A DNA stretch of 64,000 nt from Iodobacter sp025352645 (GTDB lineage Bacteria; Pseudomonadota; Gammaproteobacteria; Burkholderiales; Chitinibacteraceae): contig NZ_JAWQUO010000010.1 in NCBI RefSeq assembly GCF_033446605.1, positions 62,001-126,000 on the forward strand. The letters are read 5' to 3'. The position numbers and the translations under genes were made by a program. Below the pieces are notes generated by a model. It had not been told where the DNA came from and did no database searches. It worked only from the letters and a program-made list of their open reading frames with translations. Of the stretch, positions 8,572 to 16,944 are shown one piece after another. Numbering within the stretch: the first letter of the stretch is position 1; every line of letters begins with the position of its first letter.

Positions 8572-8967
8572 ATGTCACTCAAAGCAACTTGGTATCAAGA
8601 TAAACTCAAGAAAAAAGCCAAGCGCGGCTTTAATGGCTATCCCATTGCAACGGTTACTTTTTATGGCCCTAATAATCAATTAGCCAATAAAATAGCGGTC
8701 GGCATCATTGTAGAAGAAGAAGGCGAAGTGACTGCGCTGCAAAAGTGGTTTGCTGATGACGGCGATATTCGTAAGGATGCCAAGGCGATGACCGAAATGC
8801 TGGCTTTTATCGCTCAGCATAGCGTGATGTCTGTGATTTCCCCAGAGCGTATTCTGGGCTGCCCGCATGAAGAAGGCACGGATTATCCGGCAGGTGAAGC
8901 CTGCCCAAAATGTGCTTATTGGGCAAACCGAGATCGCTTTACAGGCCAGTTAATTACAACAAACTAA
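8572..8967 (+). CDS. Small conserved protein with Cys-rich C-terminus
   Basis: 131 residues from ATG 8572; an in-frame GTG at 8461 would add 37 residues that look non-coding. The body (MSLKATWYQDKLKKKAKRG, then YPIATVTFYGPNN and KWFADDGDIRKD) suggests a compact cytosolic protein. The C-terminal part carries H/C-rich spacing, CPHEEG then CPKCAYW, resembling a zinc-ribbon half with the first ligands CP-H. I do not recognise the family. It is a single gene with a degenerate intergenic repeat directly after its stop. Confidence 0.65.
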   Translation: MSLKATWYQDKLKKKAKRGFNGYPIATVTFYGPNNQLANKIAVGIIVEEEGEVTALQKWFADDGDIRKDAKAMTEMLAFIAQHSVMSVISPERILGCPHEEGTDYPAGEACPKCAYWANRDRFTGQLITTN

Positions 8968-9066
8968 GGCAGGTAAAACCCAATTCTATCAAATTAAGGG
9001 TATGTAGAATTTGTAGGGGGGGCACGTATTTTGCCCACGCTGTGCATCCGCGATGGCCCCCTACAT
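8968..9066. repeat. Diverged copy of the GTAGGG hairpin repeat
   Basis: Begins right after the stop of the upstream gene with GGCAGGTAAAACCCAATTCT, closely matching the interior of the repeat at 2276-2300 (GGCAGGTAAAACGCAATCCT). It then contains GTAGGGGGG...CCCCCTAC arms and a GGCACG...TGCCC inner dyad. It separates the small Cys-rich gene from the convergent kinase gene and could act as a two-way transcription end. Confidence 0.5.
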
Positions 9067-9082
9067 AATGCTAATTCAAGCC

Positions 9083-11443
9083 TCACAAGCCCATTTGTTT
9101 TTGCCTAATCGCTAGCAAAGCTTGGTTTCTTAAGGTTTTTAATAAGTTTAGTTCTTTACCCGCAATTTTTAAATTTCCGGCCTTGGTTTTATCTGCATAT
9201 AGTAATCCTATAGTACGTTTTTCTAGTACTAAGGGAAGAATAATAAAGGTTTGTGATGCTAATGCGGTGCGATACCAACTAGGGATGCGGGAGCGGATTG
9301 ATTCAACATTGATATCTTCAATAAAAATATCTGCGTTTCTTTCCATCGCCACTTGAAATACATCCACGGCTTTATCCAAATCAATTTGAAAGTGCGGGAT
9401 AATGTCGCCAATTTCTGCGCCAAAACCAAAGCGCCCCACAATCTTATTTTTCTTTGGGTCTCTGGTGGCAATCAATACGTGCTCAAAGCCCATACCGCGA
9501 TACATAGTTTCTAAAATAATTTGCAAAACATCATTTAATTTAAAGGTGGTGACTAAGGTATTGGTAATATCTTGCACACCTGCCGCTAATGCTTCTGCAG
9601 GGGGGATAATATGTTCATCCAATGCGGCAATATCTGCATCTAAATCAAATTGCCGAGTCATTAATTGGGCGCGATCAAGGGTATCCGCCACTAAAGGGGC
9701 ATTTGGATTTTCGGTGAGCACCCCAGTGAGCTGGCGTAATTTATTGGCAAACTCACTATCACGCGTATCCACTCCTAAAATAGATAAATAGCCAAGATAA
9801 GCGCTTGCAGAGTCTTTTAATAAATCGCCTAATTCGCGTGCCGTCCACGCATAAACCGGCCTAATTCTTTTTTCCATTTCAATTAAAGCACGCTCTGCCG
9901 CAGCTTTGGGCATATAAGCCAAAGGCACTAGCCCTGCGCCTAAATTGGCAAATAAGCGCAGCCTTTCGGTTTGATTTTGCGGTGCTTTAATACCACCTTC
10001 GGGTAAGGAGCGCATGCTGGCGGTGATCCGTTCAGGAAAATTCCAGCTATGGGCCACGCCCACGCCTAAATCTCTAAAACCCAAACCCAATACTTGCACC
10101 GATACAGTTTCTTCATGCCCGCCTGCTTGCACCCGTTTATTAATCTCAACATTCTCTTCATGAAAATAATAAACCGTGAGTAATTTACCCAGCGCGGTAA
10201 ACATGCCGCAAATCAGCCCTTCTTCCACATCGCGTGCACCGCTTTTTTTGCCTAACTCACGAGATAAAATTCCACCAAAAAATGCGCTTAATACCGCATC
10301 GCGCAAGGCAACGGCTTGCGATTTATTATGCATATGCTCAAATAGCAACAGGGTGATGGCTAAATTTCTGATGGTATCAAAGCCCAAAATCACAATGGCT
10401 CTAGAAATAGTACTAATCGTGCCGCCAAAATGGCCATAACTGGCGGAATTAACAATTCGTAATAATTTATTGGTTAAAGAAAAGTCTTGCAAAATGACTT
10501 CTGATAACACTTGCAAGCGCTCGGCATCGCCCTCGTTAATTTTATTAATCGCCGTAACCGCTTGCGATAGCGCAGGAAAATCGGCGGTGTGGCGCATGCG
10601 CCGTAGCAAAAAATCTAAGGTGCTATTACCGCTAGTATCAACGCCCTCTTGCAGATTTTGCCCACCCAGCCATTCGCGCAGCGCCAGCAACATAGAATGC
10701 GCATCGTGATAGCGCTCTTGCGGGTTTTTAAATAGGGCAACCATCACCAGATGATCGAGCTTTTCATCCACACTATCTTTAAGGCTAGATGGCGGCACAA
10801 AGGGCTCGTTGGCAATGCGGTGCAAGATGGTAAATACCGATTCGCCCTCGGCGGCGGTATGGCCAGTCAGCATTTGATAAAGCGTCATTCCTACCGCAAA
10901 CACATCGGCTTCGGCATCAACAGGCTGGTTTTGCATCATTTCAGGGGCCATATAGCCCGCCGTGCCGATCATGCCGCCTGCTTCTTTGCTGCCGCGTTTA
11001 GCTGCAATGCCAAAATCCATCAAGCGCGGGCGATTTTGCTCATCCAGCATCACATTATGCGGCTTAATATCACGGTGAATGAGCCCCTGCCCGTGGGCAT
11101 AAGCCAGCCCCTCTAATACTCCGCAAATAACTTCTACTGCAGCTACTGGCGTCATCGCGCCATCACGGCTAATCAACTGGGCCAGCGTTTGGCCTTTTAC
11201 ATATTCAAACACCAAGCAGGGGTGGCCGTTATTAACCAGCGTGTCGTACAAGGCCACAATATTGGGGTGCTGCAGGCGGCTAACAATTTTAGCCTCATCG
11301 GCGGCAGTCACCGAGTGGCTATGTAATACCTTAATCGCCACAAGGCGATCCAACTGCGTATCATTCGCAAGATAAACCAAACCTTGCGCGCCCTGCCCTA
11401 ATTCTTTGACAACTTTAAATCGACCTCCCGCAAATTCTTTCAT
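9083..11443 (-). CDS. Ser/Thr protein kinase - HDOD - GAF signalling protein
   Basis: 786 residues, ATG 11443 preceded by AAAGGAAAG. An N-terminal Hanks-type kinase (about residues 8-265) has the ATP loop LGQGAQGLVYLA, Lys38 in VAIK, HRDIKPHN with catalytic Asp125, DFG at 143-145 and GTAGYMAPE, so it should be active. It is followed by an HDOD domain (about 278-480: FPALSQAVTAINKI, DFSLTNKLLRIVNSASYG) and, after a helical linker, a C-terminal GAF domain (about 610-780). No membrane segment or secretion signal is seen. HDOD and GAF domains are usual in cyclic-di-GMP and stress signalling; a kinase gating such a module is an inference. It is divergent from pnuC. Confidence 0.9.
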   Translation of the reverse strand: MKEFAGGRFKVVKELGQGAQGLVYLANDTQLDRLVAIKVLHSHSVTAADEAKIVSRLQHPNIVALYDTLVNNGHPCLVFEYVKGQTLAQLISRDGAMTPVAAVEVICGVLEGLAYAHGQGLIHRDIKPHNVMLDEQNRPRLMDFGIAAKRGSKEAGGMIGTAGYMAPEMMQNQPVDAEADVFAVGMTLYQMLTGHTAAEGESVFTILHRIANEPFVPPSSLKDSVDEKLDHLVMVALFKNPQERYHDAHSMLLALREWLGGQNLQEGVDTSGNSTLDFLLRRMRHTADFPALSQAVTAINKINEGDAERLQVLSEVILQDFSLTNKLLRIVNSASYGHFGGTISTISRAIVILGFDTIRNLAITLLLFEHMHNKSQAVALRDAVLSAFFGGILSRELGKKSGARDVEEGLICGMFTALGKLLTVYYFHEENVEINKRVQAGGHEETVSVQVLGLGFRDLGVGVAHSWNFPERITASMRSLPEGGIKAPQNQTERLRLFANLGAGLVPLAYMPKAAAERALIEMEKRIRPVYAWTARELGDLLKDSASAYLGYLSILGVDTRDSEFANKLRQLTGVLTENPNAPLVADTLDRAQLMTRQFDLDADIAALDEHIIPPAEALAAGVQDITNTLVTTFKLNDVLQIILETMYRGMGFEHVLIATRDPKKNKIVGRFGFGAEIGDIIPHFQIDLDKAVDVFQVAMERNADIFIEDINVESIRSRIPSWYRTALASQTFIILPLVLEKRTIGLLYADKTKAGNLKIAGKELNLLKTLRNQALLAIRQKQMGL

Positions 11444-11509
11444 AACGACGCTTTCCTTTTTCTTCCTAGCAATATAGCCTTACCACGCTTAAATTCGGAG
11501 CCTCCTGTC

Positions 11510-12067
11510 TTGTCTATATTAGAAATCATTGGTTTTATCGCATCTTTGCTGGGTATTTGGCTTGCCACACGCAGCCATGTGCTCACTTGGCCGCTGCAAT
11601 TACTGGCCAGCTTACTATACGTTTGGCTGTTTTTTGATGCACATTTGTTTGGCGAAAGCTTACTGCAATTCGTTTACGCCGCGCTTGCCCTTTATGGCTG
11701 GTGGGTTTGGAAAAGAAGCGCCTCCGATGCCTCTGTCGCCATCAGCAAGCTAACTCGCCGCGAATGGCTGATTATTGGCGGTGGCGGCACGCTGCTCACG
11801 CTTTTAGTGACTCGCTTTCAAGTACAGTTTTTACCCACCGATTTACCCTTGCTAGATTCTGGTATTTTTGTATTTGGCCTACTGGCACAGTGGATGCAGG
11901 CCCGCAAAAAAATAGAAAACTGGCCGTTCTGGATTGTGCTGGATCTGATCGCGGCTGGCGTTTATGCCTATAAGGGCCTGCACCTTACAGCGGCTCTCTA
12001 TGTGATTCTGACGGCCCTCGCCGTATCAGGCTGGATCAGCTGGAAAAAAGAGCTAGCCGCAGCATGA
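11510..12067 (+). CDS. pnuC: Nicotinamide riboside transporter PnuC
   Basis: 185 residues, TTG start at 11510 with CGGAG nine bases upstream. About seven hydrophobic segments with the PnuC signatures LEIIGFIASLLGIWLATR near the N-terminus and YAALALYGWWVWKR, followed by ALYVILTALAVSGWISWKK at the end. PnuC facilitates uptake of nicotinamide riboside, trapped inside by phosphorylation. The next gene, overlapping by 4 bases, is a NadR-like kinase that fits this role. A related family, PnuT, transports thiamin, but the kinase neighbour favours nicotinamide riboside. Confidence 0.9.
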   Translation: MSILEIIGFIASLLGIWLATRSHVLTWPLQLLASLLYVWLFFDAHLFGESLLQFVYAALALYGWWVWKRSASDASVAISKLTRREWLIIGGGGTLLTLLVTRFQVQFLPTDLPLLDSGIFVFGLLAQWMQARKKIENWPFWIVLDLIAAGVYAYKGLHLTAALYVILTALAVSGWISWKKELAAA

Positions 12068-12573
12068 AAATTGCCATTGTTGGGCCAGAATCCTGCGGAA
12101 AATCCACCCTGGCGCGTGATCTAGCCGCAGCCCTAAACGCGCCGTGGGTGGCGGAATATGTACGCGAATATTTTGCTGCCAAAGGCACAAATGATTATGG
12201 CCTAGACGATATTATCCGCATCGCCCAAGGCCAGCTTGCCGCAGAAAACGCAGTGCCTGCGCCACTGCTGATCTGCGACACCACGGTGCTGGTATGCAAA
12301 ATATGGGCGGAGGTGCGCTACGGCCACTGCCCCGCCGAGCTAGCCGCCCTCTACCAGCCACAAGACTACGCCCTGCATCTACTCACCCGTCCTGACCTCC
12401 CGTGGGAGCCAGACCCTCTGCGAGAGAATCCAGACGATAGAGATTATTTATTTGATCTTTACGAAGCTGATTTAAAAGCCAGTGGCGCGAATTATGTGGT
12501 GGTGGAAGGAATCAGGGAGAGACGATTGGCTATAGCGATGAAGGCGGTTTTAGGGATGGGGTTAGAACACTAA
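12064..12573 (+). CDS. NadR-like ATPase / ribosylnicotinamide kinase
   Basis: 169 residues, overlapping pnuC by ATGA. A Walker A motif GPESCGKSTLA is at residues 7-17, followed by VAEYVREYF, the NadR-kinase segment, then LLICDTTVLVCKIWAEVRYG and LLTRPDLPWEPDPLREN. This corresponds to the C-terminal kinase domain of NadR (AAA_28) without the HTH and adenylyltransferase domains. It should phosphorylate nicotinamide riboside to NMN, pulling substrate through PnuC. Function is inferred from family and context. Confidence 0.87.
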   Translation: MKIAIVGPESCGKSTLARDLAAALNAPWVAEYVREYFAAKGTNDYGLDDIIRIAQGQLAAENAVPAPLLICDTTVLVCKIWAEVRYGHCPAELAALYQPQDYALHLLTRPDLPWEPDPLRENPDDRDYLFDLYEADLKASGANYVVVEGIRERRLAIAMKAVLGMGLEH

Positions 12574-12584
12574 GTACTAGGGAC

Positions 12585-12622
12585 GCAGAGGGCAAAGATA
12601 TTTAAAATTTTTTGCCCTCTGC
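12585..12622. terminator. Perfect 12-bp hairpin after the pnuC operon
   Basis: GCAGAGGGCAAA at 12585-12596 pairs perfectly with TTTGCCCTCTGC at 12611-12622, 12 bases after the stop of the NadR-like gene. No proper T-run follows; it is probably a transcript-end hairpin. Confidence 0.5.
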
Positions 12623-12635
12623 ATTAAAAAGAACC

Positions 12636-12797
12636 TGATCGCCTCTTGCTCAATAACGCTAATGTAAATCGATTTATTACAGTTGCACCCTGTTTTTGCA
12701 GTTGTAAGGGCGGGTGCAACCCGCGAACGATACTAAAAAACGCGGGTTGCACCCGCCCTACAATATTTATGATGCAGTTAAGCAAAAGGCATAATCA
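12636..12797. repeat. MITE-like repeat, family 1
   Basis: 162 bp with termini TGATCGCCTCTTGCTCAA (12636-12653) and TTAAGCAAAAGGCATAATCA (12778-12797), inverted relative to each other. The interior is a long hairpin, GGGCGGGTGCAACCCGCG against CGCGGGTTGCACCCGCCC. The outer 60 bases match, inverted, the right end of the copy at 2234-2455. It ends 16 bases from the 3' end of the minus-strand barrel gene. Confidence 0.75.
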
Positions 12798-12812
12798 GGA
12801 AAAGGAAACCAC

Positions 12813-13703
12813 TTATAGGGCAAGTGCCGCCCCTAATGTCCAACCTCTAAATCCTTCTTCACCCCGTATGATCGATGTACTGAGTTTTAATAATCGCGGT
12901 TGCCCAGCGATGACTCCCAGTGGCACATAAAACCCCGTACCGAGCTCTGCTATATAATGGCTAATCGAGTTACCTTTTATATATTTACTTAGATATAAAA
13001 ACCCAAGAGGATAAACAGGGGTATCAAATACATAAAAGCCTGTTTTTTTATCCAGATCTATCTTAGCACTAACAATATCACTTCTTAGATCTTCTATCTG
13101 CGTTATGCCTTCATTTGTGTCTATCGTTTGCACAGAACGAAAAGCAATCCCCATTGATCTATTTATGTCATCTTTAGTATATTTGTAATAAAAACCAAGC
13201 GAAGGATTAACCGCCCAAGCGTAGCTGCTCATATATCCTCTATACTCTTGATTATCACTACTAATGCCAACCGTCATTTTAGATCGGGCAATAGCAAGTT
13301 CTGAATCAATAGAAAAAGATTCCCAAAAATGATACTGATAAGCAACAACTAAAGCCACACTGCAATTTTTAATATTAAACGTCGCACCATCAGGAAATGA
13401 TTCCCCTTTGTAATACTCTTTTTTTGCTCTTAAATATCCCAACTTTAGATCTGTACGAAACACGCCTGCTCCTAATTTCTTTGAATATACGGGGATAGGT
13501 AGCCGCACAATACTTATATCAAAATCTGATTCTTCATTCTTTTCTGCAGGCTCAGAAAAATATCCTGCGCTAATGCCCTCAGAAATAGCTAACTCAGTAG
13601 TAATCCCGTGCAGTTCATTTAAAAAATTTTTATCAAGCTGTATTTCTGAATGTGCAGGTAAAATACAAAAAATACATACAAGGATAGTTATTATTTTATC
13701 CAT
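12813..13703 (-). CDS. Secreted beta-barrel-like protein, unknown function
   Basis: 296 residues from ATG 13703, preceded by GGAAGAGAG; upstream in-frame codons would add a non-coding stretch. It has a signal peptide (MDKIITILVCIFCILPAHS). The rest shows amphipathic strands with many Tyr, Phe and Trp, such as ALVVAYQYHFWESFSIDSELAI, AVNPSLGFYYKYTKDD and AELGTGFYVPLGVI, suggesting an outer-membrane barrel. It may belong with the solitary outer-membrane autotransporter-like domain proteins, which I cannot verify. The gene is more AT-rich than its neighbours, possibly a sign of transfer. Confidence 0.6.
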   Translation of the reverse strand: MDKIITILVCIFCILPAHSEIQLDKNFLNELHGITTELAISEGISAGYFSEPAEKNEESDFDISIVRLPIPVYSKKLGAGVFRTDLKLGYLRAKKEYYKGESFPDGATFNIKNCSVALVVAYQYHFWESFSIDSELAIARSKMTVGISSDNQEYRGYMSSYAWAVNPSLGFYYKYTKDDINRSMGIAFRSVQTIDTNEGITQIEDLRSDIVSAKIDLDKKTGFYVFDTPVYPLGFLYLSKYIKGNSISHYIAELGTGFYVPLGVIAGQPRLLKLSTSIIRGEEGFRGWTLGAALAL

Positions 13704-14032
13704 CTCTCTTCCTTTTTTACGATAGAAAATAAACAATATCCAATGAAAATATAAATAAATTTTAAAAACAAATACTAGATAAATTGCAACACAACAAAAT
13801 ATGGACAGACCCAACCTAGGATCAAGCTATGCTAACTTACTCCTAAGGCAGAGTCTGTAGGGTTTGCAATGGACTCAGTATTAAGTAGTGCAGCAAGGTG
13901 GCCTATACTTTTACCCCACCCAACGCTCATACCTCTAGCGATGGATAACCCTCGCATTTTGCTTACAAACAAATAGCCAAATAGAATACCCTCAGCGTAC
14001 AATCCGCCCTTGATAATAATTCGTATTCCACA
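13704..14032. other. AT-rich divergent intergenic region
   Basis: Lies between the divergent barrel gene and the MauG-type gene and must hold both promoters. The part nearest the barrel gene is very AT-rich. A 70-codon minus-strand ORF (13832-14044) has no recognised domain and no clear ribosome binding site, and I do not call it a gene. Confidence 0.4.
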
Positions 14033-16672
14033 ATGAAACTGCAATACTTAGCCTCTCTCCTCTGTACCCTCCCCCTGTTAACCGCCTGTATCAGCGACTC
14101 TCAGCCAGAAATCAAAACCGGCACCCTGCTTAATACCGCAGGGGTTGATTACGACACGCCCAGCCAGCATGGCCGCACCACGGCCAATGGCGAGTTTCAA
14201 TATGTGGCGGGTGAAACGGTGACTTTTCATATTGGCTCGCTCCTGCTTGGACAAGTGGCCGGTAAGGCGATGATTACGCCACAAACGCTGGCCAATAGCA
14301 GCGACGTTAAATATGCACACAAGATTATGCAGCTGCTGCTCACTTTGGACGAAGACGACAATGCCAATAACGGCATTCAAATCGCCGCCAGTGATGCGGC
14401 GCGTTTTGTGAATGAGCAATCGATTAAATCAGCCTCACTGAGCGAGCTACTCGATCATAATGGCATCGCGCATACATTAGTGAGCGAGCAATATACCCGC
14501 CAGTTTTACAATCTAAGCATGCAAGCCATCAGCGGCAACAAGCCTGTGCCGCGCTATAGCCGTAAAGATGCCGAAAGTGGTCTAGAGATCAGTGACGAGG
14601 GTATTCGCGCAGGCTGTGTCAGCGATAGCCAGACCGGCTTAAGCTGGGAAGTTAAAACCACCGCAGGCTTACGCGCGGCCAAACATCGCTATCTGCCTGC
14701 GATGGTGCGAGGCGTCGTCAATACCGGCCAGTGCGATCCTGCTTTAGAAGTGTGCGCCGCCAATGACTATAGCGAAAAAGTAAACGAAACCCGCCTCTGC
14801 GGCTTTGATGACTGGCGCACCCCCACTGAAACCGAGCTAAAAACCCTGCTCGACCCATCCCAATACGATGCAAGCAAAAAACTAGCCGCTACAGACCGGC
14901 ACGCTTTTCCAGACGCAGAGCCCACATTTTACTGGAGCGATACACTTAGAAAAGTGCATGGTTTTTTGGCGGTTTGGTTTGATGACACGCACAAAACACT
15001 GGATTCCACCTTACTGGCTAAAGAGCGTTATGGCGCACTACGCCTAGTGCGCGGCCCCATCATGCCGGATGCACCCAGCAAGGAAGATCAAGAAGACCCA
15101 AACTATATTCCGCTGACCCAAGAAGGTAGGCTACCCAAAATTGGCGAGCCTTACGCTTGCGTCGATATCAATGACAGAGCCTTACTGGTCAACAAACAAA
15201 AAACAGAAATCCGCCTACTGGCCCCTTCAGATGCGTCGGCCATGGCCAATCAAAGCCTTGATCCGCAGCAGCTCAAAGCGCTGATTACAGCAAGTAATAC
15301 TGGCAGCTGCGCCGTAAAAAACTGGCGTTTACCTACGCCCACTGAAATGAGCAAAATACTGACGCTAGCGCTCGATAGCGACAACACCGAGCTGCGCCAA
15401 GCGCTGCCTTATCTGGATGTAAATGCCAGCTACTGGACGGGCACGGCAGATAAAATCAGCAGTATTTCTGCAAGCTCAGCAATCCCCCAAAACCCAGCAA
15501 CGGCGCGAGTGTTACTGATTTCACAAACCGCCCGCCCTTTCTTTGAGCGGATGCCCAACAGCCCAAATACTCGCCCTAGCGATAGCGAATTCGCCGCATG
15601 GCGCAGCCAGTATGTGCGCTATCAGCCGGGCAGTGCGACCCAGCCCAACTGGCCAGCACCCACCTTGGATGCCAGCACAAAAGAAGGTTTCGCTGATTTG
15701 GGCTTACTACCAGCCCCAACTTTCCCCGCGAGCAATCCTTACTCACCAGAAAAAGTAGCGCTAGGTGAAAAGCTGTTTGCTGATCCACGACTTTCGCGCA
15801 ACAACCAGATTTCCTGCGCTAGCTGTCATGATCCTAAAAATGGCTGGAGCGATAGCAAGGAATTATCCGAAGGCCACGTTGGCCAGCTAGGTGGCCGTAA
15901 TGCGATGACCATTATCAACACCGCTTACGTCAAAGAGCTGTTTTGGGATGGGCGCGCCAAGTCTCTAGAAGAGCAAGCCAAAGGCCCAATCAGCAACCCG
16001 CTGGAAATGCATCAGAGCCTAAGCCAAACCGCATATAAAATTGCCGCAGCCCCCGAATACGCCGCCTTGTTTAGCGCCGCATTTGGCGACAACAGCATCG
16101 ATGCCGACCGCATTGCCAAGGCCATCGCCACCTATGAGCGCACCATCACCAGTAAGGAAAGCGCATTCGATCAGTTTTTAAAAGGTGACAGCAAGGCAAT
16201 ATCCAACGATGCACTCTGGGGCTTACACCTGTTTCGTACTAAAGCACGCTGCATTAACTGCCATAACACGCCGTTGATGTCAGACAACCAATATCACAGC
16301 AATGGCCTGCATTACTATGGGCGTGAGCTGGAAGACTTAGGCCGCTATGGCGTGACTAAAAACCCCGCCGATATAGGTAAATTTCGCACGCCGATGCTGC
16401 GCGATATTATTTACAGCGGCAATTATATGCACAACGGTTTGTTCTCTATGGGCAATGGCGTAGGCGTATTAGCCATGTATAACGCAGGCATGGTGCAAAC
16501 CTTGCCTACTGGCTTAGATAAATTCGACCCGAATTTCCCTAAAACCTCGCCAGAGATTAAATCGTTAGGCTTAAGTAAAAATGAAATCAATGCGCTATTC
16601 GAATTTATGAAAGCGATTTCTGCCAAGCCAAGAACAGGCCCTGCTACGGCAAAGGAATTGTTTCAGCGTTAA
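14033..16672 (+). CDS. Lipoprotein with DUF1566 modules fused to MauG/CcP di-haem peroxidase
   Basis: 879 residues. A lipoprotein signal ends in the lipobox LLTAC-I (Cys19). Residues 25-85 form a small module (GVDYDTPSQHGRTTANGEFQY, then GETVTFHIGSLLLG) common in bacterial surface lipoproteins. Two DUF1566/Lcl_C-like regions follow: about 195-350 (TGLSWEV, FDDWRTPTETELKTLL, FYWSDT) and 375-500 (NWRLPTPTEMSKIL, SYWTGT). The C-terminal 310 residues are a di-haem cytochrome c peroxidase/MauG domain with CASCH at 595-599 and CINCH at 740-744, plus FWDGRAKSLEEQA. Predicted to be membrane-anchored and periplasmic or surface exposed. It is a single gene with its own terminator. Confidence 0.88.
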   Translation: MKLQYLASLLCTLPLLTACISDSQPEIKTGTLLNTAGVDYDTPSQHGRTTANGEFQYVAGETVTFHIGSLLLGQVAGKAMITPQTLANSSDVKYAHKIMQLLLTLDEDDNANNGIQIAASDAARFVNEQSIKSASLSELLDHNGIAHTLVSEQYTRQFYNLSMQAISGNKPVPRYSRKDAESGLEISDEGIRAGCVSDSQTGLSWEVKTTAGLRAAKHRYLPAMVRGVVNTGQCDPALEVCAANDYSEKVNETRLCGFDDWRTPTETELKTLLDPSQYDASKKLAATDRHAFPDAEPTFYWSDTLRKVHGFLAVWFDDTHKTLDSTLLAKERYGALRLVRGPIMPDAPSKEDQEDPNYIPLTQEGRLPKIGEPYACVDINDRALLVNKQKTEIRLLAPSDASAMANQSLDPQQLKALITASNTGSCAVKNWRLPTPTEMSKILTLALDSDNTELRQALPYLDVNASYWTGTADKISSISASSAIPQNPATARVLLISQTARPFFERMPNSPNTRPSDSEFAAWRSQYVRYQPGSATQPNWPAPTLDASTKEGFADLGLLPAPTFPASNPYSPEKVALGEKLFADPRLSRNNQISCASCHDPKNGWSDSKELSEGHVGQLGGRNAMTIINTAYVKELFWDGRAKSLEEQAKGPISNPLEMHQSLSQTAYKIAAAPEYAALFSAAFGDNSIDADRIAKAIATYERTITSKESAFDQFLKGDSKAISNDALWGLHLFRTKARCINCHNTPLMSDNQYHSNGLHYYGRELEDLGRYGVTKNPADIGKFRTPMLRDIIYSGNYMHNGLFSMGNGVGVLAMYNAGMVQTLPTGLDKFDPNFPKTSPEIKSLGLSKNEINALFEFMKAISAKPRTGPATAKELFQR

Positions 16673-16693
16673 GCAATAAGTTAATACTGAATT

Positions 16694-16724
16694 AAAAAGG
16701 CGCACAAATTATGTGCGCCTTTTT
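16694..16724 (+). terminator. Rho-independent terminator
   Basis: AAAAAGGCGCAC (16694-16705) and GTGCGCCTTTTT (16713-16724) form a perfect 12-bp stem with a 7-nt loop and a T-run, 22 bases after the MauG-type gene. Its symmetry would also allow termination from the other side. Confidence 0.92.
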
Positions 16725-16944
16725 AACATGTTATTCAATATTTACTTACCTCAATACTGCGAACATCTTATTGCTCATTCTTTAGAAAATACCATGCAAT
16801 ACGTATTTAATTAGGCGATCAAAAAACAGTTGCGCATAAAGTCATTTACATTCAAACTAGCCAAAACATACACAAAACTTACAAACAAACAATTCATAGT
16901 TTCTCTATTTACTCCCATCAAAAAACGAGCCGCAATAAAGCAAA

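Noticed and set aside
12646..12930. 94-codon plus-strand ORF
   Set aside because: Runs through the family 1 repeat and antisense into the barrel gene; composition is that of the repeat.
13832..14044. 70-codon minus-strand ORF ending in a NPTDSALGVS-like tail
   Set aside because: No known domain, no clear start signal, and it overlaps the promoter of the MauG-type gene; could be a remnant but I cannot support it.
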